This document shows, piece by piece, positions 53,576 to 63,916 of a stretch of 64,000 nucleotides of DNA (its first letter is position 1; every line of letters starts with the position of its first letter). Origin of the DNA: Streptomyces sp. NBC_01224 (GTDB lineage Bacteria; Actinomycetota; Actinomycetes; Streptomycetales; Streptomycetaceae); NCBI RefSeq assembly GCF_036002945.1, contig NZ_CP108529.1, positions 2,604,001 to 2,668,000 of the forward strand, written 5' to 3'. The notes beneath the pieces are model-generated. The model saw only the letters and a list, made by a program, of their open reading frames with translations, had not been told where the DNA came from and made no database searches. The position numbers and the translations under genes were made by a program.

Positions 53576-54739
53576 GTGTTTCTCGACACCGTGCTCACCC
53601 GCAACCCCGAGCTCGTCGACGCCGCGGCCACCCTTCACCGGCGCGGCGAGATCCCGCCCGACACCTACGTGATGGACCTCGACGGCGTCGAGGCCAACGC
53701 CGCGCTGCTGGCGGCCGAGGCCGAACGGGTCGGCATCGGCCTCTGGTTCGTCGTCAAACAGCTGGGCCGCAACCCCGAGCTGATCAGGGCCGTCGCCCGG
53801 CACATCCCCAGGTTCGCCGCCATCGACCCACCCGAGGCCCGCACCCTGCACGCCGCGGGCGCACAGGCCGGCAACCTCGGCCACCTGGTCCAGATCCCCC
53901 GCCGCGCACTGCCCGAAATGCTGGCCTGGCGCCCCGAGACCGTCACCGTGTTCGACCTCGCCAACGCCCGGGCCGTGTCCGAGACCGCCCAGCGGCTCGG
54001 CTTCGTCCAGGACGTTCTCGTACGCCTCGAAGGCGCCGAGGGCGCCGTCTACCCCGGCCAGGAGGGCGGCGTCCCGCTCGGCCGCCTCGACTCGTTCGCC
54101 GAAGCGGCCGAGCAACTGCCCGGCATCCGGATCGCGGGCGTCACCGCTTTCCCCTGCGTCCTGTGCGACCCGGCAACCGGCGTCCCCCGCGCCACCCCCA
54201 ACTTCGCGCTCGCCCTCAAGGCCCGAGAAGTCCTGGCCGCCCGGGGACACGAACACCTGAAGCTGAGCGCCCCCAGCGCCACCTCGATGGCGTCCCTCCC
54301 GCTGCTCGCCGAACTCGGCGCCACCCACGGCGAACCCGGCCACGCCCTCACCGGCACCACCCCGCTGCACGCCCTCGACCCGCAGCAGCCCGAGAAGCCC
54401 GCGTACGTGTACGTCAGCGAGATCGCCCATACCCTCGACGACGGCCGCCCGGCGATCCGCGGCGGCGGCTTCTACGCCCGGTCCCACATCCGCAGCGCTC
54501 TGCTGCCGCGCACCGGCGCACGCCTCGGCGTACAGGACGCACCCGCCGAGAACATCGACTACTACCGGCTGCTCGACGCTCCCGCCGACGGCCAGGACGT
54601 CCGGCTCGGCGACACCGCACTGCTCGCCTTCCGTACCCAGATCTTCGTCACGCGCTCGACCGTTGCCGTCGTCTCCGGACTCGCCTCCGGCACACCCCGG
54701 CTGAGCGGGCTGTACGACGCCCAGGGCCGGGCCCTGTAA
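53576..54739 (+). CDS. yhfX: YhfX family PLP-dependent (alanine-racemase-like) enzyme
   Basis: A 387-aa fold-type-III PLP enzyme, a TIM barrel plus C-terminal beta domain like alanine racemase. The N-terminal part has PPDTYVMDLDGVEANAALLAAEAERVGIGLWFVVKQLGRNPELI, in which the Lys of VVKQ is the probable Schiff-base residue. Later SAPSATSMASLPLLAELGATHGEPGHALTGTTPLHA and IRGGGFYARSHIRSALL follow. The GTG start at 53576 lies 2 bases after yhfS. Length agrees with E. coli YhfX. A racemase or epimerase role is likely; the substrate is unknown. The stop codon TAA is the edge of an inserted inverted-repeat element. Confidence 0.87.
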   Translation: MFLDTVLTRNPELVDAAATLHRRGEIPPDTYVMDLDGVEANAALLAAEAERVGIGLWFVVKQLGRNPELIRAVARHIPRFAAIDPPEARTLHAAGAQAGNLGHLVQIPRRALPEMLAWRPETVTVFDLANARAVSETAQRLGFVQDVLVRLEGAEGAVYPGQEGGVPLGRLDSFAEAAEQLPGIRIAGVTAFPCVLCDPATGVPRATPNFALALKAREVLAARGHEHLKLSAPSATSMASLPLLAELGATHGEPGHALTGTTPLHALDPQQPEKPAYVYVSEIAHTLDDGRPAIRGGGFYARSHIRSALLPRTGARLGVQDAPAENIDYYRLLDAPADGQDVRLGDTALLAFRTQIFVTRSTVAVVSGLASGTPRLSGLYDAQGRAL

Positions 54740-54876
54740 CGACCTCGCCCACGATTGGCAGTGGGAGAGGGAGCGGCGTCCGGGACCTCCGCCTCGGCGT
54801 TGTCGTCAGTCGCCGACGCCGGAGGCGGAGGTCCCGGACACCGCGACGCCGCTGACAATCGCGGGCGAGGTCGTAA
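54737..54876. mobile_element. MITE-like terminal-inverted-repeat element between yhfX and yhfW
   Basis: The ends CGACCTCGCCCACGATTG and CAATCGCGGGCGAGGTCG are complementary except for one base. They bound a 134-base element (54740-54873). Further inner arms pair (GCGGCGTC with GACGCCGC, and CGGGACCTCCGCCT with AGGCGGAGGTCCCG), so nearly the whole element folds into one hairpin. It is flanked by the direct repeat TAA on both sides (54737-54739 and 54874-54876), like a 3-bp target duplication; the left copy is the yhfX stop codon. It has no gene. A transcription-attenuating hairpin is an alternative reading. Confidence 0.6.
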
Positions 54877-54902
54877 GGCCGACCCCTGAATAGGAGGCAC
54901 CC

Positions 54903-56144
54903 ATGGCCAAGACCGTCATCGTCGTCATCGACGGATTCGGCATCGGCGCCATGCCCGACGCGGGCACCCTGCGCCCCGGCGATCTCACCGCCGACACCTG
55001 CGGACACGTCCTCGACCACTGCCGCGTGGCCCTCGGCCGGCCGCTGCGCCTGCCCGTGCTCGGCGCGCTGGGTCTCGGCCTGGTCCACCCGCACCAGGAC
55101 CTCGCCCGCCGTACCCATCTGCCCGTCGCCGCGGGCCGCGCCGCGCTCGGCTATCCCGGCGCCGACACCTTCGCGGGCCACCAGACGATGATGGGCGCCG
55201 ACTTCAGCCGGGTCACCGTGGCCCGGCTCGCCGACCATCTGGCCGCGGTGGCCGCCGCCCTCGAAGCGGCCGGCCACCGCGTCGAACCGCTGGACGGCAA
55301 GCCGCTCCTCGTCGTCGACGGCACGGTCCTCGTCCACGACAACCTGGAGGCCGACCCCGGGATCAACTGGAACGCCTCCGGCCGCCTGGACGACCTGTCC
55401 TTCGACGGCCCCGGCGGAATCCTCTCCGTCGCCCGTACCGTCCGCGCGGTCGCGCCCGTCGCCCGGGTCATCGCGGTCGGCGGCCACGCGGACGGCCCGC
55501 TGAGGCAGTTCGTGCGCCCCGGCGATGCGGGAACCGTCGGACTCGACACCCCCGCCACCGGCTTCTACCGCAACGGCGGCCTGGAAGTTCAGCACCTGGG
55601 CGCCGAGCTCGACCACACCCGCCAGCTCCCCGGTCTGGCCGCCCGCGCGGGCATCCCGGTCACCCTGGTGGGGAAGGCCGCCGACATCCTGGCCTGCGAG
55701 GCGGCGCGGCGACACCCGGCCGTGAAGACGGCCGACGTGCTCTCCCACACCCTCGAAGCGGTACGCGCCCCCGGCGACGCGCTCGTCGTCGCCAACGTCC
55801 AGGAGACCGACCTGGCGGGGCACCAGCAGGACACCGAGTGCTACGGACACCTCCTGGAGCAGGTGGACTCCGGGCTCGCCGGGCTCGTGGCGCTGCTCGA
55901 CAGCCCCGGCGACCGGCTGATCGTCACCGGCGACCACGGGAACGACCCCACGATCGGGCACGCCTACCACACCCGCGAGTACGTGCCGGTGCTGATCCAC
56001 CGGCCCGGCACGGACGGCGTGGAACTGCTGCCGGACGCGGACAGCCTCGCGGATGTGGGCGCCACCGCGGCCGCATCGCTGTCCCTGGACCCGGCGGGGC
56101 TGGCCAACGGCACGACGCTGCGGCCGGGACGGCACGCAGCATAG
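54903..56144 (+). CDS. yhfW: YhfW family phosphopentomutase-like enzyme
   Basis: A 413-aa metalloenzyme of the alkaline phosphatase superfamily. It has AKTVIVVIDGFGIGAMPDAG (metal Asp), DTFAGHQTMMGAD (nucleophile Thr region), VGKAADILACE and the metal cluster VTGDHGNDPTIGHAYHTREYVPVLIH. In phosphopentomutase (deoB) the last motif is usually GTDHTRE; here it is GHAYHTRE, so one ligand position differs and the reaction may not be pentose phosphate isomerisation. ATG 54903 follows TAGGAGG. It is the last gene of the yhf operon and converges on ffh. Confidence 0.85.
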   Translation: MAKTVIVVIDGFGIGAMPDAGTLRPGDLTADTCGHVLDHCRVALGRPLRLPVLGALGLGLVHPHQDLARRTHLPVAAGRAALGYPGADTFAGHQTMMGADFSRVTVARLADHLAAVAAALEAAGHRVEPLDGKPLLVVDGTVLVHDNLEADPGINWNASGRLDDLSFDGPGGILSVARTVRAVAPVARVIAVGGHADGPLRQFVRPGDAGTVGLDTPATGFYRNGGLEVQHLGAELDHTRQLPGLAARAGIPVTLVGKAADILACEAARRHPAVKTADVLSHTLEAVRAPGDALVVANVQETDLAGHQQDTECYGHLLEQVDSGLAGLVALLDSPGDRLIVTGDHGNDPTIGHAYHTREYVPVLIHRPGTDGVELLPDADSLADVGATAAASLSLDPAGLANGTTLRPGRHAA

Positions 56145-56147
56145 AAG

Positions 56148-56192
56148 CGTGCGCAAGGGGCGCCCACCGGCGGTGGGCGCCCCTTGCGCACG
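56148..56192. terminator. Bidirectional terminator between yhfW and ffh
   Basis: A nearly 22-bp perfect inverted repeat (CGTGCGCAAGGGGCGCCCACC with its complement) has a very short loop. It lies 4 bases after the yhfW stop codon and 12 bases from the ffh stop codon and should stop both transcripts. Confidence 0.85.
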
Positions 56193-56203
56193 TTCCCGGG
56201 CGA

Positions 56204-57754
56204 TCAGCCCATGAACTTCTTGAACTCGTCCGGCAGCTCGAAGTTCTTGTCCTCCTGCGCCGGCAGACCGAACGCACCGCCCTGAGCCGCCGCCTGCTCG
56301 CGACGGGCCGCCGCGGCCTGCTCCTCGGCCTTGCGCTTCATCGGGTTGCCGCTCTTGCGCTTGCCCTTGGCCTGCTTGATCTGCTTCTTCTGCCGGCCGG
56401 GACCGCCACCCATGCCCGGCATCCCGGGCATCCCCGGCATGCCGCCGCCCTGCGCCATCTTCGACATCATCTTGCGCGCGTCGAAGAACCGCTCCACCAG
56501 GTTCTTCACTGCGCTGACCTCGACACCGGAGCCCTTGGCGATACGGGCCCGGCGCGAGCCGTTGATGATCGTCGGCTCGGCGCGCTCCTTCGGGGTCATC
56601 GACTTGATGATCGCGGCGGTACGGTCCACGTCGCGCTCGTCGATGTTGTTGATCTGGTCCTTGATCTGCCCCATGCCGGGCAGCATCCCGAGCAGCTTGG
56701 AGATGGAGCCCATCTTCCGGACCTGCTCCATCTGGGCCAGGAAGTCGTCGAGCGTGAAGTCCTTGCCCTTGCTGGACGCCAGCTTGGAGGCCATTTTGGC
56801 GGCCTCTTCCTGGCTGAAGGTCTTCTCCGCCTGCTCGATCAGGGTGAGCAGGTCACCCATGTCGAGAATGCGGGACGCCATGCGGTCGGGGTGGAAGGCG
56901 TCGAAGTCCTCGAGCTTCTCACCGTTCGACGCGAACATGACCTGCTTGCCCGTGACGTGGGCGATCGACAGGGCCGCACCACCGCGGGCGTCACCGTCGA
57001 GCTTGGAGAGCACCACGCCGTCGAAGCCGACACCGTCGCGGAAGGCCTCGGCGGTGTTGACCGCGTCCTGGCCGATCATCGCGTCGACGACGAAGAGGAT
57101 CTCGTCGGGGCTGACGGCGTCGCGGATGTCCGCGGCCTGCTGCATCAGCTCCTGGTCGATGCCGAGGCGGCCGGCGGTGTCGACGATCACGACGTCGTAC
57201 TGCTTGGAGCGGGCGTGCTCGATCGAGTCCTTGGCGACCTGGACCGGGTCACCGACGCCATTGCCCGGCTGCGGCGCGTACACCGCGACACCGGCGCGGT
57301 CGGCGACGACGCTGAGCTGGTTGACGGCGTTGGGGCGCTGGAGGTCACAGGCGACGAGCAGCGGGGAGTGGCCCTGGCCCTTGAGCCAGAGGCCGAGCTT
57401 TCCGGCGAGGGTGGTCTTACCGGCACCCTGGAGACCGGCGAGCATGATCACGGTGGGCGGGTTCTTGGCGAACCGCAGCCGCCGGGTCTCGCCGCCGAGG
57501 ATGCCCACGAGCTCCTCGTTGACGATCTTGACGACCTGCTGGGCGGGATTCAGCGCCTGGGAGACCTCGACGCCGCGCGCCCGCTCCTTGACGTTGCCGA
57601 TGAAGGCGCGGACGACGGGCAGCGCGACATCCGCTTCGAGCAGGGCGATACGGATCTCGCGGGCCGTGGCGTCGATGTCCGCCTCGGACAAGCGGCCCTT
57701 GCCCCGGAGGTTCTTGAAAGTCGCGCTAAGGCGGTCGGAGAGAGTATCGAACAC
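56204..57754 (-). CDS. ffh: Signal recognition particle protein Ffh
   Basis: A 516-aa SRP54 GTPase that targets nascent membrane and secreted proteins. The N domain is at 1-85. The G domain has GLQGAGKTTLAGKLG, DTAGRLGID and LSKLDGDARGGAALS. The Met-rich M domain contains GLMxx-type helices and ends in MPGMPGMPGMGGGPG-rich and Lys/Arg-rich stretches. Length and order are as usual for streptomycetes. It reads leftward from glnD, from which it is separated by a hairpin. Confidence 0.96.
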   Translation of the reverse strand: MFDTLSDRLSATFKNLRGKGRLSEADIDATAREIRIALLEADVALPVVRAFIGNVKERARGVEVSQALNPAQQVVKIVNEELVGILGGETRRLRFAKNPPTVIMLAGLQGAGKTTLAGKLGLWLKGQGHSPLLVACDLQRPNAVNQLSVVADRAGVAVYAPQPGNGVGDPVQVAKDSIEHARSKQYDVVIVDTAGRLGIDQELMQQAADIRDAVSPDEILFVVDAMIGQDAVNTAEAFRDGVGFDGVVLSKLDGDARGGAALSIAHVTGKQVMFASNGEKLEDFDAFHPDRMASRILDMGDLLTLIEQAEKTFSQEEAAKMASKLASSKGKDFTLDDFLAQMEQVRKMGSISKLLGMLPGMGQIKDQINNIDERDVDRTAAIIKSMTPKERAEPTIINGSRRARIAKGSGVEVSAVKNLVERFFDARKMMSKMAQGGGMPGMPGMPGMGGGPGRQKKQIKQAKGKRKSGNPMKRKAEEQAAAARREQAAAQGGAFGLPAQEDKNFELPDEFKKFMG

Positions 57755-57832
57755 GGCGCTCGTCGGTCCTCAGGGTCGGGGGCGGGGCAGGTCAGTCGTC
57801 CCCAAGGGTATCCGGACCCCGGGAAACACAAA

Positions 57833-57865
57833 GCCCTCGCCCGATTCTCGTTGACGGACGAGGGC
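57833..57865 (-). terminator. Terminator after glnD
   Basis: GCCCTCG (57833-57839) and CGAGGGC (57859-57865) form a stem. On the transcribed strand it is followed by a T-rich run (TTTGTGTTT), as in an intrinsic terminator. It lies 22 bases after the glnD stop codon. Confidence 0.7.
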
Positions 57866-57886
57866 CTGCGGGCGCGGCAGCGTGGC

Positions 57887-60346
57887 TCAGCCCAGCGCCT
57901 TCTCGACCTCCCGGGCCACCTCCGCGGCCCGTACCTCGGGCAACGGCTCACCGTCCGTATCCGTGACGTAGAACGCGTCCACCGCGTTCGCACCCAGCGT
58001 CGAAACATGTGCGCTGCGCACCCGTACGTCGCACTGCTCCAGCGCCCGGCCGATCCGGTGCAGCAGTCCCGGGGCGTCCTGGGCCCGTACCTCGATCACC
58101 GTCGCCAGCTGTGAACCGGCCGCCGCGACCGTCACCCTCGGCGGCGGGGCCTTCACCCCGCGCCGCCTCGGGTAGGCGGCCTCGCGTTCGGCGAGGCGGG
58201 CCCGGATGTCGAGGGAGCCGTCCAGGGCGCGTACGAGGTCGGCGCGGAGGCGGGTGGCCTGCGGCAGGGAGCCGTACTCGGCCGCGACCCGCCAGCTGAG
58301 CAGCAGCAGGTCGGTGGATTCGCCCTCGCCGAGCTCGGTGGGGAGTTCCACGGCCCGCAGGTCGGCTGCTCGCACGGTGAGGCGGTGCAGGGCGAGGACG
58401 CCCGCCGCCGCGGGCAGCACGCCGGGGCGGTCGGGCAGGGCGATGAGGAGTTCGACGCCGACGGGTTCCGGTTCGCCGTCCCCGTTCGGGGTCTCGGCCT
58501 GAGCGTGCAGGGCGAGGACGGGTTCGCCGGTGCGCAGGGCCTCGATGGCGAGGCGTTCCTGTTCGGCACTGGGGGCGGCAGGTTCCGGTTCCTCCGGGGC
58601 CTGGCCGGCGAGCACGGCGGTGACGCGTTTGACGAGATCGGCGACGAGGGAGGCGCGCCAGGTGGACCAGGCGGCGGGCCCGGTGGCGAGTGCGTCGGCC
58701 TCGGTGAGGGCGTGCAGGAGCTCCAGGGTGGAAGTGGTGGAGACGGCGGTGGCGACGGAGCGCACGGTCGCCGGGTCGTCGAGGTCGCGGCGGGTGGCGG
58801 TCTCGATGAGCAGCAGATGGTGGCGTACGAGGGTGGCGATGACGCCCACGTCGTGCTGGTCGAAGCCGATCCGGGCCGCCATGTCGCGGGCGATGACCTC
58901 CCCGGCGGCGGAGTGGTCGCCGGGCCAGCCCTTGCCGATGTCGTGCAGGAGTGCGGCGACGAGGAGGAGGTCGGGGCGGCCGACGCGGCGGGTGAGGGAG
59001 GAGGCGCGGACGGCCGCTTCGACGAGGTGGCGGTCGACGGTCCAGGTGTGGACGGGGTTGCGCTGGGGGCGGCAGTGGACGCGTTCCCAGTCGGGGAGCA
59101 GCCGGGTGATCAGTCCTTCGGCTTCGAGTGCTTCCCAGACGGGGACGGTGGCCTCGCCCGCGCCGAGGAGGGTGACGAGTTCCTCACGGGCCTCGGCGGG
59201 CCAGGGCACCGGCAGCGGGCGCGCGGCGGTGGCGAGGTGGCGTACGACGTGGCGGGAGAGCGGGAGTTCGGACTGGGCGGCCGCTGCGGCGGCGCGCAGT
59301 ACGAGCACGGGGTCACGTTCGGGGCGGGCGGAGCGGGCGAGGACGACTTCGCCGTCGGCCTCGACGACACCCTCGGCGAGCGGGGTGCGTTCGGTGGCGG
59401 CGGTCTTGCCGCCACCGAGAATCGCGCGGAGCCGGGGGCGCGCCGAGCGGGCGCGCAGGACGCGGTTGACCTCGCGCCAGGTGACGTCGGTTGCGTAGGA
59501 GACGGTGCGGGCGGCCTCGTACACCTGGCGGAGCAGGGCGTCCGCGTCGAGGAGCCCGAGGGCGGTGGCGACCTGGTCCTGTTCCTGAAGGGCGAGGCGG
59601 TCGGTGGCACGGCCGGTGGTGAGGTGGAGCGCGTCGCGGGCGTCGAGGAGGAGGCGACGGGCTTCGGCGAGGCCTTCGCGGGGGGCGTCGGCCACCCAGG
59701 AGGCGGCGACGGCGCGCAGGGCGGTGGCGTCGCGCAGTCCGCCGCGGGCCTCCTTGAGGTCGGGTTCGAGGAGGAACTGGAGCTCGCCCTGGCGTTCGGC
59801 GCGTTCGCGGCAGAGCTCATCGAGGGCGGGGAGGCGTTTGGGAGCCTGGTTGCGCCAGTCGGCGAGGATCGCGGTGCGCATACCGGCGACGAGGCCGAGG
59901 TCTCCGGCGACGGGCCGGGCGTCGAGCAGTCCGAGTTGGACCTTGAGGTCCTCGCCGGCCGTTTTCCGGGCTTCGGCGGGGGTGCGTACGGAGTGGTCGA
60001 GAGCGAGGCCGAGGTCCCAGACGGGGTACCAGATGCGGTCGGCGAGGGAGGCGATGGCCCCGGCGTCGGCGTTGCCGTCGTGCAGGAGCAGGAGGTCGAG
60101 GTCGCTGCGCGGGGAGAGTTCACCGCGGCCGTAGCCGCCGACGGCGACGAGGGCGGCGCCGCGGACGCCGGTCTGTTCGGCCGCGGCGGTGAACAGCGTG
60201 GTGAGCCAGTCGTCGGTGAGCGAAGCGAGGGCCGCACGGCGCGGCGGCCCGGACTGCGCCTTCTCCTGGAGGAGGCGCAGCCGGGCCGCCGCGTAGCTGC
60301 TGGGTTCCGAGTCATCGGATTCGGTGGTCACTTCGGTGCTCGTCAC
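57887..60346 (-). CDS. glnD: PII nucleotidyltransferase GlnD
   Basis: A bifunctional nucleotidyltransferase of 819 aa that modifies GlnK according to nitrogen supply. From earlier work in S. coelicolor, this class adenylylates Tyr51 of GlnK rather than uridylylating it. The nucleotidyltransferase domain has VGGYGRGELSPRSDLDLLLLHDG near residue 70. The HD domain has LLVAALLHDIGKGWPGDHS near 455. Two C-terminal ACT domains include IEVRAQDAPGLLHRIGRALEQCDVRVRSAHVSTLG. It is the third gene of amtB-glnK-glnD. Confidence 0.95.
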   Translation of the reverse strand: MTSTEVTTESDDSEPSSYAAARLRLLQEKAQSGPPRRAALASLTDDWLTTLFTAAAEQTGVRGAALVAVGGYGRGELSPRSDLDLLLLHDGNADAGAIASLADRIWYPVWDLGLALDHSVRTPAEARKTAGEDLKVQLGLLDARPVAGDLGLVAGMRTAILADWRNQAPKRLPALDELCRERAERQGELQFLLEPDLKEARGGLRDATALRAVAASWVADAPREGLAEARRLLLDARDALHLTTGRATDRLALQEQDQVATALGLLDADALLRQVYEAARTVSYATDVTWREVNRVLRARSARPRLRAILGGGKTAATERTPLAEGVVEADGEVVLARSARPERDPVLVLRAAAAAAQSELPLSRHVVRHLATAARPLPVPWPAEAREELVTLLGAGEATVPVWEALEAEGLITRLLPDWERVHCRPQRNPVHTWTVDRHLVEAAVRASSLTRRVGRPDLLLVAALLHDIGKGWPGDHSAAGEVIARDMAARIGFDQHDVGVIATLVRHHLLLIETATRRDLDDPATVRSVATAVSTTSTLELLHALTEADALATGPAAWSTWRASLVADLVKRVTAVLAGQAPEEPEPAAPSAEQERLAIEALRTGEPVLALHAQAETPNGDGEPEPVGVELLIALPDRPGVLPAAAGVLALHRLTVRAADLRAVELPTELGEGESTDLLLLSWRVAAEYGSLPQATRLRADLVRALDGSLDIRARLAEREAAYPRRRGVKAPPPRVTVAAAGSQLATVIEVRAQDAPGLLHRIGRALEQCDVRVRSAHVSTLGANAVDAFYVTDTDGEPLPEVRAAEVAREVEKALG

Positions 60347-60375
60347 CCGGCTGCCTTTCGTTTCGGGACCGTGGG

Positions 60376-62230
<1,855 letters not shown>

Positions 62231-62274
62231 GTCGCCATGAACCGGCCGTGGCGTATCCGGGGCCGGGGCTACTC

Positions 62275-62303
62275 TGCGGCCGCGGCCTCATGCCGCGGCC
62301 GCA
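62275..62303 (-). terminator. Terminator downstream of nsdA
   Basis: TGCGGCCGCGGC and GCCGCGGCCGCA form a perfect 12-bp stem with the loop CTCAT, placed 138 bases after the nsdA stop codon. The rest of the 371-base gap 62070-62440 holds the GlnR boxes and the amtB leader, with no gene. Confidence 0.7.
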
Positions 62304-62440
62304 TACGGTGCGGTTATGACTCTCCCGTACGGGAACGGCAACGCGAACCGGCCACGCCGACCACCCACTGACCTGGCAATTGGGGGAGCCGAAGTCGGTC
62401 TGTGCGGGGTGGTCGCCGTGGCCGGGGCCTGGGGTGCGGC

Positions 62441-63916
62441 TCAGACCGCTTCTGCGGTCTCGGGCAGCTGCTCGGTGAGGAGATCGGTGAGCCTGGCGAC
62501 TTCGGGAATGTCCCCGAAGTCCCTGGCAGCGGTGTCGACGGTCTTGCGGAGCCGGGTGTTGACGCGCTCGGAGCGGATCTTCTTGGCGACGCGCAGCGCC
62601 TTCTCGGCCAGCACCGCGGACTGCTCGGGCTCGCGCTGGAGGAGGTGGACGGTGGCGAGGCCGACCAGGTTGAGTGCGTACGACCGCTGGTGCTCGTCGT
62701 CCTCGCCGAAGAGCTGGACGGCTTTCTCCATGAGGGGTTCGGCGAGCGTGGCGTACGTGGGGCTGCGGCCCGCGACATAGGCGAGGTCGCGGTACGAGTG
62801 GGAGTTCTCGCCGTCGAGCTCGGCCGCGGAGAAGAACCGGATCCAGTCGGGCTCGGGCTCGCCGTCGATCCCGACATCGAGGAAGGTGTCCTCGGCCATC
62901 CGGACGGCTCGTTTGCACTTGCTGGGCTGGCCCATGTTGGCGTAGGCACGAGCCTCCATCGCATACAGCATGGCCTGGGTGCGCGGAGTGGCGCAGTCCC
63001 TGCTGCCGTACTGCGCGAGATGGATCAGTTCGAGGGCGTCGTCGGGCCGTCCGAGGTGGATCATCTGGCGGCTCATGCTGGACAGAACATACGAACCGAG
63101 CGGTTTGTCGCCGGCCTCTTTCGAGGCGTGGAGCGCGAGAACGAAGTACTTCTGGGCGGTGGGCTGGAGGCCGACGTCGTAGCTCATCCAGCCCGCCAGC
63201 TCCGCCAGTTCGGCCGCGCAGCGGAAGAGCCGCTTCGCGGTGGCCGCCGGCTGCGGTTCCTGCAGCAGGTCGGTGACCTCGTGGAGTTGACCGACGACGG
63301 CCTTGCGGCGCAGTCCGCCGCCGCACTGCGCGTCCCACTGGCGGAACATCGCGGTGGTCGACTCCAGCAGGTCGAGCTCGGGGCTGGAGAGCCGGGAGGG
63401 TCGGCGGGCCGCGGCAGCCGACTCCGGCTGTGCGGGTCCGGTGGCGGCGACGGGCACCAGCCAGCGCTGCATGGGCTCGATCAGGGCGGGTCCTGCGGCG
63501 AGCGCGAGCGAGGAGCCGAGAAATCCGCGGCGGGCGAGCATGAGATCGCTGCGGGAGAACTCGCTGAGCAGGGCGACGGTCTGCGGGCCCGCCCAGGGCA
63601 GGTCGACGCCGGACACGGATGGTGACTGATGCGCCGCGCGCAGTCCGAGGTCCTCGATGGCGACGACGGAGCCGAAGCGCTCCGAGAAGAGTTCGGAGAG
63701 GATGCGCGGGATCGGCTCGCGCGGCTGTTCACCGTCGAGCCAGCGCCGCACCCGGGAGGTGTCGGTGCTGATGTGGTGAGCGCCCATCTGGCGCGCCCGG
63801 CGGTTCACCTGCCGCGCCAGCTCACCCTTCGACCAGCCGCTGCGCACGAACCACGAGCCCAATTGCCCGTTGGGGCGCTTACCGGCATTCGTGTCGCCTG
63901 CGCCGCTGCCACTCAC
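62441..63916 (-). CDS. nsdA: NsdA-like negative regulator of sporulation and antibiotic production
   Basis: A 491-aa regulator. The N-terminal about 100 residues contain an HTH-like segment (GWSKGELARQVNRRARQMGAHHISTDTSRVRRWLDGEQPREPIPRIL). A short hydrophobic stretch GFLGSSLALAAGPAL follows. The rest is helical with TPR-like repeats (DALELIHLAQYGS, LYAMEARAYANMGQPSKCKRAV, SYALNLVGLATVHLLQREPEQSAVLAEKAL). Position next to amtB and the sequence style match nsdA of S. coelicolor as I remember it, a protein that delays sporulation and actinorhodin production. ATG 63916 is used. The 84 bases to the window end hold its promoter. Confidence 0.88.
   Translation of the reverse strand: MSGSGAGDTNAGKRPNGQLGSWFVRSGWSKGELARQVNRRARQMGAHHISTDTSRVRRWLDGEQPREPIPRILSELFSERFGSVVAIEDLGLRAAHQSPSVSGVDLPWAGPQTVALLSEFSRSDLMLARRGFLGSSLALAAGPALIEPMQRWLVPVAATGPAQPESAAAARRPSRLSSPELDLLESTTAMFRQWDAQCGGGLRRKAVVGQLHEVTDLLQEPQPAATAKRLFRCAAELAELAGWMSYDVGLQPTAQKYFVLALHASKEAGDKPLGSYVLSSMSRQMIHLGRPDDALELIHLAQYGSRDCATPRTQAMLYAMEARAYANMGQPSKCKRAVRMAEDTFLDVGIDGEPEPDWIRFFSAAELDGENSHSYRDLAYVAGRSPTYATLAEPLMEKAVQLFGEDDEHQRSYALNLVGLATVHLLQREPEQSAVLAEKALRVAKKIRSERVNTRLRKTVDTAARDFGDIPEVARLTDLLTEQLPETAEAV

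Noticed and set aside
48252-56144. Phosphonate or nucleoside salvage operon
   Set aside because: PTE-like and phosphopentomutase-like genes alone could suggest this, but YhfZ/Y/U/T/S/X are all present, and no phn genes or nucleoside phosphorylase occur.
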